This document shows, piece after piece, positions 26,119 to 35,713 of a stretch of DNA of 64,000 nt; position 1 is the first letter of the stretch; the number at the start of each line of letters is the position of its first letter. The position numbers and the translations under genes were made by a program. Below the pieces are notes generated by a model. It was not told where the DNA came from, did not search any database, and worked only from the letters and a program-made list of their open reading frames with translations. Source of the DNA: Chryseobacterium lactis (GTDB lineage: Bacteria > Bacteroidota > Bacteroidia > Flavobacteriales > Weeksellaceae); NCBI RefSeq assembly GCF_003815875.1, contig NZ_CP033924.1:1550001-1614000 (forward strand). The letters run 5' to 3'.

Positions 26119-27957
26119 TTAGTCAAAATTCTGGAGCTCAACAAGTTTGTTATACATTCCTTTTTTAGCAATAAGATCATGGTGGGTACCTTGTTCTACA
26201 ATGTCACCTTTTTCCATCACTACAATCCAGTCTGCTTTCTGAATCGTTGAAAGGCGGTGTGCAATCACTAAAGAAGTTCTGTTTTCCATCATTTTTTCCA
26301 GTGCATCCTGTACAAATCTTTCAGATTCTGTATCCAAAGCAGATGTCGCTTCGTCCAAAATCATGATCGGTGGATTTTTCAAGACGGCTCTTGCTATAGA
26401 AACCCTTTGTTTTTGCCCTCCGGAAAGCTTATTCCCATCATCCCCGATATTGGTATCATACCCTTCAGAAAGATTGGTAATAAAATCATCGGCATTGGCA
26501 ATTTTAGCCGCGGCAATGACTTCTTCTCTCGTAGCATCAGGTTTACCCATTAAAATATTATTGTACACCGAATCATTGAATAATACAGACTCCTGAGTTA
26601 CCATTCCCAAAAGCTTACGATATTCCTGTAGTTTCAGATGCTTAATATCTGTTCCGTCAATCAGAATTTCTCCTTCCGAAACATCATAGAATCTGGCCAA
26701 AAGATTGGCAATGGTTGTTTTACCACTTCCACTTTGTCCTACTAATGCAACGGTTTTTCCTTTCTGAATGGTCAGATTGAAATTTTTAAGAATAAGATTG
26801 GATTTGTCATAATAGAATCCAATATTTTTAAATTCAATATTATTTTGCAGGGTAGAGATAGAAACCGGCTCTGCAACTTCTTCAATTTTTACATCTGCAT
26901 CCAGAATTTCAAGCACTCTTTTTAAAGAAGCTTCTCCTTTCTGTACATTAGAAATGGAAGTTGATAAACTTTTTGCAGGAGGCAGGATCTGGAAAAATAA
27001 TCCAAGGAAAACAAGGAAATCAGCAGGAGAGATGCTCTGTTCAACAAGAATTTGTTTTCCTCCGTACCATGCAATGATTAAGAATGTGATGGAACCTAAA
27101 AATTCACTCATCGGAGACGCTAATTCTTTCTTTCTTCCCAGGCTGATAGAGCTTGAAATCCATTTGTTCATAGACTTCATAAAACGGTTGTCCATGATCT
27201 TCTCAGCATTAAAAATCTTAATGACTTTGGAAGATTTCAGGGTCTCATCTACAATAGAAAAAATGGTTCCCATTTCATTTTGTGCCTCATGGGAATCTTT
27301 CTTAAGGCTTTTTCCGACTAAAGCGATCATTGTTCCCATTACAGGCAATACCAATAATGAGAAAAGGGTCATTTCAGGACTTAGGATGAATAAACTCACT
27401 AAGGTACTGATCAACATAAACGGAGCGTTGATAAGCTCAACCAAGCTTCCTAATATGTTCCCTTCAACTTCACCTACGTCATTAGACATACGGGACATTA
27501 AATCTCCTTTTCTGCTTTCTGTAAAAAATGATACCGGTAAAGAAAGTACTTTTCTGTACATTGCTCCACGGAGGTCTTTTGTAACCCCTACACGATAATT
27601 GATCAACAGGAATGAACCTAAATATCTGAAAATATTTCTCAACAGGAACATAAATGCCGTAATGATACAAAGCCATGCAAGAACATTCAAAGCACCATAT
27701 TCAGTCACTAAACTTTGAATATAGTAGTTGGAGTAATCTTTCACATAAGAGAAGAAATCGAGAAACTCTCCTGAATAAACAGGTGCTGTTTCATATTTCT
27801 CAGGTTTAATAGTCCCAAAAAGCATCCCTAATACAGGTAAAATAGTACCTAAGGAAGCAATCTGAAATACGGAATACAGGATATTGAAAAATAAACTTCC
27901 GTAGATGTATTTTTGATGCGGTCTCGCGAACTTTAAGATTTTTTTATATTCGTTCAT
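26119..27957 (-). CDS. MsbA-like ABC exporter (fused permease and ATPase)
   Basis: The 612-residue half-transporter has six TM segments in the first about 330 residues, then a nucleotide-binding domain: Walker A GQSGSGKTT (about 409), Q loop, signature LSGGQKQR (about 512), Walker B MILDEATSALD and the H loop AHRLS. It works as a homodimer. The class includes lipid A and multidrug exporters; the substrate cannot be told here. A TAATTTTG -7 element on the minus strand (27985-27978) lies 20 bases upstream of the start. Confidence 0.93.
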   Translation of the reverse strand: MNEYKKILKFARPHQKYIYGSLFFNILYSVFQIASLGTILPVLGMLFGTIKPEKYETAPVYSGEFLDFFSYVKDYSNYYIQSLVTEYGALNVLAWLCIITAFMFLLRNIFRYLGSFLLINYRVGVTKDLRGAMYRKVLSLPVSFFTESRKGDLMSRMSNDVGEVEGNILGSLVELINAPFMLISTLVSLFILSPEMTLFSLLVLPVMGTMIALVGKSLKKDSHEAQNEMGTIFSIVDETLKSSKVIKIFNAEKIMDNRFMKSMNKWISSSISLGRKKELASPMSEFLGSITFLIIAWYGGKQILVEQSISPADFLVFLGLFFQILPPAKSLSTSISNVQKGEASLKRVLEILDADVKIEEVAEPVSISTLQNNIEFKNIGFYYDKSNLILKNFNLTIQKGKTVALVGQSGSGKTTIANLLARFYDVSEGEILIDGTDIKHLKLQEYRKLLGMVTQESVLFNDSVYNNILMGKPDATREEVIAAAKIANADDFITNLSEGYDTNIGDDGNKLSGGQKQRVSIARAVLKNPPIMILDEATSALDTESERFVQDALEKMMENRTSLVIAHRLSTIQKADWIVVMEKGDIVEQGTHHDLIAKKGMYNKLVELQNFD

Positions 27958-28140
27958 TCAATGAAAAAATTGGATAGCAAAATTACGTAAAATTAAAAGA
28001 TAAGACGTTCTTAATCCTATTTTACTTTAATTAATATGTTTCGAAGAATATGCTTTTGTTACAACTGAGTATGATCCTGTTATGATTTTTTAAAAATATA
28101 GAATATAATACTGTTTTATTAAAATGTTACTAAAAAAAAT

Positions 28141-28161
28141 AAACCGCACTAAGGGCGGTTT
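28141..28161 (-). terminator. terminator of the M28 peptidase gene
   Basis: On the minus strand AAACCGC and GCGGTTT form a stem with a 7-base loop, followed by ATTTTTTTT. Confidence 0.88.
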
Positions 28162-28174
28162 TATAGTAATGAAA

Positions 28175-29098
28175 TTAATTAAATTTTACCTGATCGTTGT
28201 ATTTTGGGCTAAAATTCTGAGGATTTAATTTTTCCAAAGTCTTTCCAAAATTATTGATGATCTGAGTCATATTATCAAAATCTACAATATTGACATCATC
28301 ATTTTCATGGTGATAATGGGTGGCTTTACTCATATCAACGGTAGAGAAAGAATGGGCAATAATTTTCTTTTTAACGAAACTTACATTGTCAGAACGGTAA
28401 AATAATTGTTCCCTTGCGTAAGGATCGGCGTTAATTTTTAATCCATTGACTGCATTTTTATTAAATAATTCATCCAGATCTGAAAATCCGTCTCCTGTCA
28501 TATACAACGCATTTTTACCCCATTGTGATTCCGTAGCGACCATTTCAAAATTGAAAAGAGCTGTCATGTTGTTGTAAATTTTATCCAGATTTTTATCTTC
28601 TGAAATGGCTCTTGAACCCAACATTCCTTTCTCCTCCCCATTAAAAGCCATAAAGACCATTGAGAAGTCAGGTTTTTTATTTTTAAAATAATCGGCAATT
28701 CCTACCAGAGTCGTAATGCCGCTGGCATCGTCATCAGCTCCGTTATAAATATTATCTCCGGATTTATTACTGGTTCCGATATGATCAAAATGTCCTGAGA
28801 AACCAAGATATTTATCTGTTTTTCCTTTTTTTACACCACATACATTATACGCTTTTTTGCCTTTGTATTCGAATGGAATCAAATAAGAATTTCCTGTGCA
28901 ATACTCAAGGTTATTTTCTTTGAAAAGAGTGGCGATATAGTTGGCTGCATTTTCATTTTCCGGAGTCCAGATTTCTCTGCCTCTCATTTCATCGGAAGCC
29001 AAAGTAGAAAGTATGGTTTTTACTCTTTCTTTTGAAACATCCTGTGCAAAAGTAAAAACTGAAAACAGGGATAAAGTAAGATAAGTTAGCTTTTTCAT
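28175..29098 (-). CDS. secreted M28 family zinc aminopeptidase
   Basis: A signal peptide (MKKLTYLTLSLFSVFTFAQ) precedes a complete M28 domain. Metal and catalytic residues are visible as GHFDHIG, YNGADDDASGITTLV, the FNGEEKGMLGS Glu pair, and a late His (ATHYHHENDD). The 307-residue length fits single-domain M28 enzymes. It probably trims N-terminal residues from peptides in the periplasm or outside. No PA domain or sorting domain is seen. Confidence 0.93.
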   Translation of the reverse strand: MKKLTYLTLSLFSVFTFAQDVSKERVKTILSTLASDEMRGREIWTPENENAANYIATLFKENNLEYCTGNSYLIPFEYKGKKAYNVCGVKKGKTDKYLGFSGHFDHIGTSNKSGDNIYNGADDDASGITTLVGIADYFKNKKPDFSMVFMAFNGEEKGMLGSRAISEDKNLDKIYNNMTALFNFEMVATESQWGKNALYMTGDGFSDLDELFNKNAVNGLKINADPYAREQLFYRSDNVSFVKKKIIAHSFSTVDMSKATHYHHENDDVNIVDFDNMTQIINNFGKTLEKLNPQNFSPKYNDQVKFN

Positions 29099-29288
29099 TG
29101 TCTTTAAAATTAAAAGTTACGTAATCTGTCGCATCATTCGCCGAAAAGTTGCAGGAAGGTACATAATTTATATGGATCGGATAAAATAGGAAGCCATTAA
29201 ATGAAAAGCCTTGGCTTTCTGTGTATAATACCATTTTAATCAACTCTTTATTAAGAAGTCGAATTATATATAATGGTATACAATAAAA

Positions 29289-29312
29289 AACAGCTCCTGA
29301 AAAGGAACTGTT
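29289..29312 (-). terminator. terminator of the DUF4293 gene
   Basis: AACAGCTCCT-gaaa-AGGAACTGTT forms a 10-bp stem with one mismatch. The minus strand continues with six T residues. Confidence 0.82.
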
Positions 29313-29336
29313 CTCACTCAAAAAATCGTTGTAAGG

Positions 29337-29726
29337 CTATCGAAGTCTGTCTACAGATTTTACGAGCCTCTCATCTCTGCGAATGAAAATGTTTGCAATA
29401 AGCAGACAGATCACCGCGATCAATGGGAAAATCGGCTCAATACCCTTCTCAGGAAATTGAATTCCTCCGGGTAAGTTTAGTAACCAGTACGCCAATACAC
29501 CAATCAACAAAGCGTTTATAATAATGCTGATTGTATTCAGCAGAATTTGTCTTTTTCTGTTTTTGAAACTAAAAACACTGAATGCTCCTACTAATACAAG
29601 GACAATACATGCAATATTAAGCACCGGAAGGGTACCAAAAACAACAACATCCTGTCCTGTAATGAAAAGAAAAACAGCAGCTAAAACTGCTAATAGTGTC
29701 CAAATAGTCTGTATTCTCTGTAGCAT
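29337..29726 (-). CDS. DUF4293 membrane protein
   Basis: The 129-residue protein has four TM segments and begins MLQRIQTIWTLLAVLAAVFL, typical of DUF4293, a Bacteroidota family without known function. The C-terminus is basic (RRDERLVKSVDRLR). It is divergent from rho, and the two promoters are interleaved. Confidence 0.9.
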   Translation of the reverse strand: MLQRIQTIWTLLAVLAAVFLFITGQDVVVFGTLPVLNIACIVLVLVGAFSVFSFKNRKRQILLNTISIIINALLIGVLAYWLLNLPGGIQFPEKGIEPIFPLIAVICLLIANIFIRRDERLVKSVDRLR

Positions 29727-29744
29727 TGAATATTAAATTCTTGG

Positions 29745-29775
29745 CAAAAATAACATAAATTTTGCACAATTCAAA
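29745..29775 (-). promoter_or_regulatory. promoter of the DUF4293 gene
   Basis: On the minus strand TTTG (29775-29772), 19 bases, then TATTTTTG (29752-29745): an exact match to the Bacteroidota TTTG-N19-TAnnTTTG promoter. It overlaps the rho promoter. Confidence 0.8.
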
Positions 29776-29791
29776 AATAAGTGTAGATTTG
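29761..29791 (+). promoter_or_regulatory. promoter of rho
   Basis: TTTG (29761-29764), 19 bases, then TAGATTTG (29784-29791). Transcription should begin near 29797, giving a 5' leader of about 75 bases. Confidence 0.82.
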
Positions 29792-29870
29792 CATTATACA
29801 ATGTACTTGAAAACCAAAGTCACCGGACTTACTTTTCTTACTCACAATTAATTACATTTTTACATTAAGT

Positions 29871-31703
29871 ATGTTTAACATAGAAACGTTAAGGTCAAAA
29901 TCCGTAACGGAACTGACTAAAATCTTAAAAGATTTGGGCGTTAAAGTTGCAAGAAACAGCAATGAAAATGACAAGATCTTTGCTATTCTTGACTTTCAGG
30001 CTTCCAACCCCAAAGTCTCAAAAGATTATTTCAACGCCACAGAGACAACCAGCATAAATACTGAAGAGGCTCAAGCAGAAAAACCTGCTGTGAAAGCCCC
30101 GGCAAAAAGAGCTGCTGTCCCTAAAAAAACACCAGCCAAGCCCAAAGCAGTAGCAAAAGCACCGGTAGAATCTAAAGTAGAGGAAAAAGTAGAAGAACAA
30201 ATACCGGCTTCTGAGGAAATAAAACCGGAAGAGCCCAAAACTGAAGCTGTACCGGCCACTGAAGAAGCATCTACAGCCGCTGCAAATGCTAAGAAAAAAA
30301 GAAAAAGAGTTCCTACCAATACTGGCAATACAGAAGTATCACAGGAAAAAATAGAAGCTCCAAAAAACACAGAATCCCAAGAGCCTGTTCTGGTAGAAGA
30401 AAAGCCGAACAATCCCCCTCAACAACAGGCCAACAGACCTCAAAAAGGCCACAACCATCCACAGAACGGTGGAAACCAGCATAAAAATCAAAATCAACAT
30501 CAGCATCAGAACCAAAACCAGAATCAGAATCAAAACAGACATTCTGAAAGGGTAGAGGAACACCAGGATCATAGAAAAGAATTTAATTTCGATGGAATGG
30601 TAAGTATTGAAGGGGTGTTAGAAATATTACCTGATAACTACGGGTTCCTACGTTCTTCAGATTTTAGTTATATCTCTTCGCCTGATGATGTTTATGTATC
30701 TACAGCGCAGATCAGAAATTATGGTCTGAAAACCGGAGATACAGTGAAAGGAATTGTAAGATTACCAAAAGAAGGTGAAAAATATTTTTCATTACTAAAG
30801 CCTACAGAGGTTAACGGTCGTGATCTTGCATTCATCAAAGATCGTGTTGCTTTTGAATATCTTACTCCACTTTTTCCTGAAGAGAAATTTAATCTTGCGG
30901 GAAACAACTCTACGATTTCCACAAGAATTGTAGATCTGTTTGCACCTATCGGAAAAGGGCAGAGAGCTATGATTGTAGCCCAGCCTAAGACGGGTAAAAC
31001 GATGTTGCTTAAAGATATTGCCAATTCTATTGCAGCCAATCACCCTGAAGTTTATATGATGGTTCTTCTGATTGATGAACGTCCGGAAGAGGTTACTGAT
31101 ATGGAAAGAAGCGTGAATGCAGAAGTGATTGCTTCTACATTTGACGAAGCTGCTGAAAAGCATGTGAAAGTTGCCAACCTTGTTCTTGCGAAAGCTCAGA
31201 GAATGGTTGAATGCGGACATGATGTGGTTATTTTGCTGGATTCTATCACAAGATTAGCCAGAGCATATAACACCGTTACACCTGCTTCAGGAAAAGTTCT
31301 TTCCGGAGGGGTTGACGCTAACGCTCTTCACAAACCGAAAAGATTCTTTGGAGCAGCTAGAAAAATTGAAGGAGGAGGTTCGTTAACGATTATTGCAACA
31401 GCTCTTATCGATACCGGATCCAAAATGGATGAAGTAATTTTTGAAGAATTTAAAGGTACCGGTAACATGGAACTTCAATTAGACAGAAAAATTGCTAACA
31501 GAAGAATTTATCCTGCTATCGACTTAATCTCTTCAAGTACTCGTAGAGATGATCTACTTCTTGATGAAGTTACTTCTCAGAGAATGTGGATCTTTAGAAA
31601 ATATCTTTCTGAAATGAATCCTGTAGAAGCGATGGAATTTGTAAATAAAAACATCAAAGGAACTCTTAATAATGAAGAATTCCTGATGTCTATGAATAGA
31701 TAA
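29871..31703 (+). CDS. rho: transcription termination factor Rho with a long disordered insertion
   Basis: The N-terminal Rho-N helical domain (1-47) is separated from the RNA-binding cold-shock-like domain (about 243-315, [15 protein letters not shown]) by about 190 residues. That stretch is rich in Lys, Ala, Pro and Glu, then Asn, Gln and His ([19 protein letters not shown]). The ATPase has Walker A QPKTGKT (about 372), Walker [17 protein letters not shown] and the R/Q loops. It is a hexameric RNA helicase that ends transcription. The insertion makes it 610 residues against about 420 in E. coli. Its own terminator reaches into dapB. Confidence 0.96.
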   Translation: MFNIETLRSKSVTELTKILKDLGVKVARNSNENDKIFAILDFQASNPKVSKDYFNATETTSINTEEAQAEKPAVKAPAKRAAVPKKTPAKPKAVAKAPVESKVEEKVEEQIPASEEIKPEEPKTEAVPATEEASTAAANAKKKRKRVPTNTGNTEVSQEKIEAPKNTESQEPVLVEEKPNNPPQQQANRPQKGHNHPQNGGNQHKNQNQHQHQNQNQNQNQNRHSERVEEHQDHRKEFNFDGMVSIEGVLEILPDNYGFLRSSDFSYISSPDDVYVSTAQIRNYGLKTGDTVKGIVRLPKEGEKYFSLLKPTEVNGRDLAFIKDRVAFEYLTPLFPEEKFNLAGNNSTISTRIVDLFAPIGKGQRAMIVAQPKTGKTMLLKDIANSIAANHPEVYMMVLLIDERPEEVTDMERSVNAEVIASTFDEAAEKHVKVANLVLAKAQRMVECGHDVVILLDSITRLARAYNTVTPASGKVLSGGVDANALHKPKRFFGAARKIEGGGSLTIIATALIDTGSKMDEVIFEEFKGTGNMELQLDRKIANRRIYPAIDLISSSTRRDDLLLDEVTSQRMWIFRKYLSEMNPVEAMEFVNKNIKGTLNNEEFLMSMNR

Positions 31704-31722
31704 TAAATTAAATTTTCATAAG

Positions 31723-31787
31723 CCGGGCTTCTATACTTTGAAATAAGGATGCAACAAATCCTCAAATTTATAGAAGCCCGGTTTTTT
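31723..31787 (+). terminator. rho terminator lying within the 3' end of dapB
   Basis: CCGGGCTTCTATA (31723-31735) and TATAGAAGCCCGG (31769-31781) form a perfect 13-bp stem with a 33-base loop, followed by six T residues. Both the loop and the right arm are dapB coding sequence on the other strand. Confidence 0.82.
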
Positions 31788-32480
31788 ATTGACAAGATGT
31801 TCCGCAGCGAATAATGCTCCGTTACCAAAAGCATCTCTTGAGATCGATTCATGAATAAGACGGACGGTCTGAAACGGAAAACCAAAGATCACCTCATGCT
31901 TTCCAACAATTCCTCCTGCCCTTATGGTGTTTATTTTTTCATCTTTCACATCCAATATGTCTGCAATCCGGATAGCGGTTCCTGAAACTCCTTTTTTATC
32001 TTTAAAATGTTCTTCCACAATTTCAATATCTACAGAAGGAGCAATCTTTTTTAAAAATTGAGCAGCATATAACAGATAATTAATTCCCAACGTAATATTG
32101 GGAGACCAAAATACAGTTGCTTTCTGAGCCAGTTTGTGAAGGAAACTAACCTCTTTATCAGAATAATGAGAAATCGCTGAAATGATTTTTATTTTCTTTT
32201 GAGCAGCAGACTCACCATAAGTGTAGATGCCTTCCTGAGATGAGAAGTCGATAATAGCGTCCACCGGATGTTCTTCCAGTAATTCTTCCACACTTAATTT
32301 TTTCTCTGAATAAAAATGACCGGGATCTTCACTTTCAATCCCAAAGAAATCCGAAGCGTCCCTGCTGTTTAATCGGTTTGTTTTTCTGTAAATCCATTCC
32401 AGAGAATGATCTTTGTTTTGAAGAATAACTGATGCTACAGCTTTTCCTGCTTTTCCAAATCCAAAAAGTCCAATTTTCAT
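31731..32480 (-). CDS. dapB: 4-hydroxy-tetrahydrodipicolinate reductase
   Basis: I start at MKIGLFGFGKAGKAVAS (ATG 32480) since the nucleotide-binding GxGxxG must follow the start closely; an upstream in-frame start at 32504 is unlikely. At 249 residues it is slightly short. The catalytic region reads VEEHFKDKKGVSGTAIRIAD, with His and Lys four apart as in E. coli DapB. It reduces the dihydrodipicolinate precursor in the lysine/diaminopimelate pathway, with asd of the same pathway 26 kb away at 57852. It is convergent with rho. Confidence 0.93.
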   Translation of the reverse strand: MKIGLFGFGKAGKAVASVILQNKDHSLEWIYRKTNRLNSRDASDFFGIESEDPGHFYSEKKLSVEELLEEHPVDAIIDFSSQEGIYTYGESAAQKKIKIISAISHYSDKEVSFLHKLAQKATVFWSPNITLGINYLLYAAQFLKKIAPSVDIEIVEEHFKDKKGVSGTAIRIADILDVKDEKINTIRAGGIVGKHEVIFGFPFQTVRLIHESISRDAFGNGALFAAEHLVNKKPGFYKFEDLLHPYFKV

Positions 32481-32708
32481 ATATAAAATATTTAAGTTAA
32501 ACATTCAGTGAGAAGAAGAATATTGTTATAGAACAGTCTTCATATTGGTAAGTTACGCAATTGAAAATAAACTATGTTTTGAATATAATTTAAAAGTTAT
32601 GGACGATACCTGTAAGGTGTTTGAATTTTAAATAAAAATTATTTTAAAATTTAATTCATTCTAAATCAATATATCAATGTTAAAGATTTATTAAAGTAAT
32701 ACCCAATC

Positions 32709-32740
32709 TTTGATTATCGCTTAAATATTGGCTAATTTTG
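32709..32740 (+). promoter_or_regulatory. promoter of sodA
   Basis: TTTG (32709-32712), 20 bases, then TAATTTTG (32733-32740), about 25 bases before the ATG. Confidence 0.8.
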
Positions 32741-32765
32741 GGTTATAACATTAAAAATAAAAATT

Positions 32766-33362
32766 ATGTCATTTGAATTACCAAAACTAGGATATGCATA
32801 TGATGCATTAGAGCCTACTATTGATGCAAAAACTATGGAAATCCATTATACAAAGCATCACCAGGCGTATATTGACAATTTAAATAAAGCAATTGAAGGT
32901 ACTGATTTAGCAGGAAAAACTATCGAGGAAATCTGCCAGACAGGAACTGACAAACCAGCGGTAAGAAACAATGGTGGAGGTCACTTCAACCATTCTTTAT
33001 TCTGGGAAATCTTAACTCCAGGAGGAAGCAAAGAGCCGGTAGGAAATGTAAAAGCTGCTATCGAAAACTATGGTGGTCTTGACAAGTTCAAAACTGATTT
33101 CTCTGATGCTGCTAAGACAAGGTTCGGTTCAGGATGGGCTTGGTTGGTGAAAAATGCTGACGGTTCAGTATCTGTTTCTTCTACTCCAAACCAGGACAAC
33201 CCGTTAATGCCTGTTGCAGACGTTAAAGGAACTCCTGTTTTAGGATTAGATGTTTGGGAGCATGCTTATTACCTAAACTACCAAAACAGAAGACCTGACT
33301 ATGTTTCTGCATTCTTCGATGTAGTAAACTGGGATAAAGTAGAGGAGTTATTCAACAAATAA
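32766..33362 (+). CDS. sodA: superoxide dismutase, Mn-type
   Basis: The 198-residue Fe/Mn-family enzyme has the four metal ligands: His in [11 protein letters not shown] region, His in [14 protein letters not shown], and Asp and His in [20 protein letters not shown]. The active-site Gln lies in PNQDNPLMP and Gly in GGGHFNH, the arrangement of Mn-type rather than Fe-type enzymes; cambialistic use is possible. No signal peptide, so cytosolic. A canonical promoter and terminator bound it, so it is monocistronic. Confidence 0.95.
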   Translation: MSFELPKLGYAYDALEPTIDAKTMEIHYTKHHQAYIDNLNKAIEGTDLAGKTIEEICQTGTDKPAVRNNGGGHFNHSLFWEILTPGGSKEPVGNVKAAIENYGGLDKFKTDFSDAAKTRFGSGWAWLVKNADGSVSVSSTPNQDNPLMPVADVKGTPVLGLDVWEHAYYLNYQNRRPDYVSAFFDVVNWDKVEELFNK

Positions 33363-33382
33363 TTTTCAGCTATTATAAAAAT

Positions 33383-33411
33383 AAAAGGTTCAGAAATTTT
33401 CTGAACCTTTT
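33383..33411. terminator. bidirectional terminator after sodA
   Basis: AAAAGGTTCAGAA-att-TTCTGAACCTTTT is a perfect 13-bp stem with T residues after it on the plus strand. Confidence 0.9.
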
Positions 33412-33434
33412 TTAGTATATCCTATTTCAGGAAT

Positions 33435-35111
33435 TTATCTTTTGATTACTTTTTGTGTCATGGTTTCATTATCTGAAATGACTTTTACAATATAAGTAGC
33501 AGATGGTAATGACTGTATATTAACATCTATTTCTTTTTCATTTTTAAATAATTTTTCAAAAACAATTGTACCGTTTATATCAGCAATCTGTAGTGAGCCG
33601 GAGCCTATTTTATCAATAGATACAGTAAACAGTCCTGTATTTGGATTAGGTGAGATCTGTAAGGATCTTTGTTGCTGTGTTTTTATTCCTCCTCCTATCG
33701 TTTTTGTATTATTAGGATCTGCATTAAGATCTATATGATAATCTGTGTCTTTAGACTTCAATGTTTGTTCTGATTTACATCCTTCAATATAAGCAAAAAA
33801 GTCTGAGCCCTCTTCGGAATTGAATCCAGGATTTAATAATACGAATTTTCCGGCATGATATACTGCTTTGGCTCCGTGGCTAATAACATTCACTGCAGTA
33901 ATTGTATTCTGTGCAGACTGAAGATCGATATTGGGTGCTGCGACATTTGTATTAATATACAAATCATCCGGACAACAAAACTGAATATCATATGGGAAAC
34001 CAACAACGCCATTATTGGCCTGAATAGTAGTGCTTGCACCTCCGTTGGTATAGGTAAGATTTGCCTGTAGTTTGTACTCTCCTGAAAGTGGATTGGTAAG
34101 ATTTGACAGATCTATACTAAAAGAGAAAAAATTTCCGCTGCTATATGAAGGAATCGAAGAAGTAGGATAGCTTACTCCAGTGGATGTGTTGACAAGTGCC
34201 ATATTGAAATTTGTAATTGTTGACCCTGCTGGTATGGTGTAAGTTCCATTAACATTAAATGGATAATTCATCGATTCACAAGGGATAGGCTCATGATAGA
34301 ACGTGATTTTTCCTTTACCAATAGAGCAGATATTTTGTGTAAGGTCAGCTATTTCAGTTGTACTCAGAATAAAATTATTTTTGTTGAGATATAATCTCGG
34401 AACCTGATTGTTGTCTGGATCAGCCGGATAGCCTTCTATAGGTCCTGGGTAGGATCCTCCAAAACTCGCAATACTGGCTGCTGCTTCTTTATAAACAGAA
34501 TAATCTTCAACATGTACGACTACGAATTTTGCATTTCTGTTATTCTTGAAATTAGTGAAATTGAGGAATGCATTATTCTCATGTAAGCCGTTGGGAGGGT
34601 TAAGATTGACTAGATAAGAACCTGTAAGTGCATTTCCTGCAGCTCTTTCTCCATCTGTGAATAAAAAGATGATGAGTGGTCTTGAGGAGTTTGTTGTTAA
34701 TGTTTTTTGTGGACTTACAATACTTGAGCTAGGAAGATGATCTATAGCTTCGCCTATCATTCCTACAGCCTGATGGAAATGGTCGCCGTCATTTAACCTT
34801 CTTGTAAATGTTTGGGCTGTTGTTAAATTATTAGTAAAATCTGATTCTATATATATTTTGGGAGATAAGGGTAAAGACTGAAAAGTAGTTCCATAGTGGA
34901 TTACTGAAACTTTATTGTTGGGATTGCAGTTTAAAATTGATTGGATCAGCTTTTTGGACGAAACAGTCATATCATTAAACTCAAAATTTTCTACCGATGC
35001 ACTGTTGTCCAGACAGATAATTATATCACTTCCGTTACTTCCGGATTGAGAATATATGGAGTTCCAGGAAAACAGTACCGAGCATATGGCAAGTCTAAAA
35101 ATTTTTTTCAT
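33435..35111 (-). CDS. T9SS-secreted von Willebrand factor A domain protein
   Basis: A signal peptide (MKKIFRLAICSVLFSWNSIYSQ) is followed by a vWA domain (about 27-265) with the MIDAS motif DxSxS as CLDNSASVENFE and a later Thr/Asp (LFTDGERAAG). A middle beta-rich region carries several Cys. The last about 75 residues are a T9SS type A sorting domain: ISPNPNTGLFTVSIDKIG ... LPSATYIVKVISDNETM. It is thus a surface or released adhesin-like protein. It is 12 bases downstream of the small GINT-motif gene on the same strand. Confidence 0.92.
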   Translation of the reverse strand: MKKIFRLAICSVLFSWNSIYSQSGSNGSDIIICLDNSASVENFEFNDMTVSSKKLIQSILNCNPNNKVSVIHYGTTFQSLPLSPKIYIESDFTNNLTTAQTFTRRLNDGDHFHQAVGMIGEAIDHLPSSSIVSPQKTLTTNSSRPLIIFLFTDGERAAGNALTGSYLVNLNPPNGLHENNAFLNFTNFKNNRNAKFVVVHVEDYSVYKEAAASIASFGGSYPGPIEGYPADPDNNQVPRLYLNKNNFILSTTEIADLTQNICSIGKGKITFYHEPIPCESMNYPFNVNGTYTIPAGSTITNFNMALVNTSTGVSYPTSSIPSYSSGNFFSFSIDLSNLTNPLSGEYKLQANLTYTNGGASTTIQANNGVVGFPYDIQFCCPDDLYINTNVAAPNIDLQSAQNTITAVNVISHGAKAVYHAGKFVLLNPGFNSEEGSDFFAYIEGCKSEQTLKSKDTDYHIDLNADPNNTKTIGGGIKTQQQRSLQISPNPNTGLFTVSIDKIGSGSLQIADINGTIVFEKLFKNEKEIDVNIQSLPSATYIVKVISDNETMTQKVIKR

Positions 35112-35123
35112 AATTAATTTAAT

Positions 35124-35495
35124 TTAAATGGTTATTATAGGTTGCCTTATGTTGATTATTAAGTGTTTCAATTCTCCTTTAACCAGCCTATTTTGTTCAA
35201 TCGAATAAAGGGTAAGTGCAAATCCATTAGCCAATTGATTCCCTTTCAAGATTGCTAATTTTTTTACTGTATAAGAATCGTCCATATATCTGAGACCAGA
35301 TGGAATATAACCACTGTTTCCCCTGATGACGGAGATGTTTTCATTAGTATTGATGTCTAGCGATCCGGCAAGTGAAGCCGTATTAATACCAATGTTTGAG
35401 TTGCTTGAATCAGAAGGAGATCCAGGTGGGACATACAGTTGTGCACTTAATGGCCCCACAGACAACACCGAAAGTGCTGAGAAAATTTTCTTCAT
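35124..35495 (-). CDS. small secreted protein with GINT motif
   Basis: The 123-residue product has a signal peptide (MKKIFSALSVLSVGPLSAQ) and the segment NIGINTASLAGSLDINTNE, which recalls N-termini of larger Chryseobacterium secreted proteins (compare the 600-residue protein at 23903). It lacks the rest of such proteins and any sorting domain, so it may be a short family member or a shortened one. It precedes the vWA gene in one transcript. Confidence 0.7.
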   Translation of the reverse strand: MKKIFSALSVLSVGPLSAQLYVPPGSPSDSSNSNIGINTASLAGSLDINTNENISVIRGNSGYIPSGLRYMDDSYTVKKLAILKGNQLANGFALTLYSIEQNRLVKGELKHLIINIRQPIITI

Positions 35496-35520
35496 GGTTT
35501 TAATTTAGTTCTTTAGTTTT

Positions 35521-35547
35521 TTTCACCGAAATTTGATTTCGGTGAAA
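35521..35547 (-). promoter_or_regulatory. perfect hairpin at the start of the GINT/vWA mRNA
   Basis: TTTCACCGAAAT and ATTTCGGTGAAA form a 12-bp stem with a 3-base loop. A TATATTTG -7 element lies just upstream (minus strand 35557-35550), so the hairpin would sit at the 5' end of the transcript, 26 bases before the start codon. It has no T tail in either direction that would make it a terminator. Confidence 0.55.
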
Positions 35548-35670
35548 TACAAATATAATTAAAACCTTAATGAACTGTTTAAAATTGTTTTTTAATTTTA
35601 TGTTTTAGTGAAAAATATTCTTATTTAGGATATTTGTTAAGGAAATATTACAAGATCTTAATATAAAAAA

Positions 35671-35698
35671 ACAAAAGGCACCGTAAAGCGCCTTCTGT
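35671..35698 (-). terminator. terminator of the DUF6146-like gene
   Basis: On the minus strand ACAGAAGGC and GCCTTTTGT pair (one G-U), followed by seven T residues. Confidence 0.82.
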
Positions 35699-35713
35699 TG
35701 TTCATTTTATAGA

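Noticed and set aside
26954..27598. 214-residue open frame on the plus strand
   Set aside because: It is entirely antisense to the MsbA-like ABC exporter, whose domain motifs are intact; no signal or family pattern in the antisense frame.
28989..29321. 110-residue minus-strand frame upstream of the M28 peptidase
   Set aside because: It overlaps the start and signal peptide of the M28 gene in another frame and has no recognisable features.
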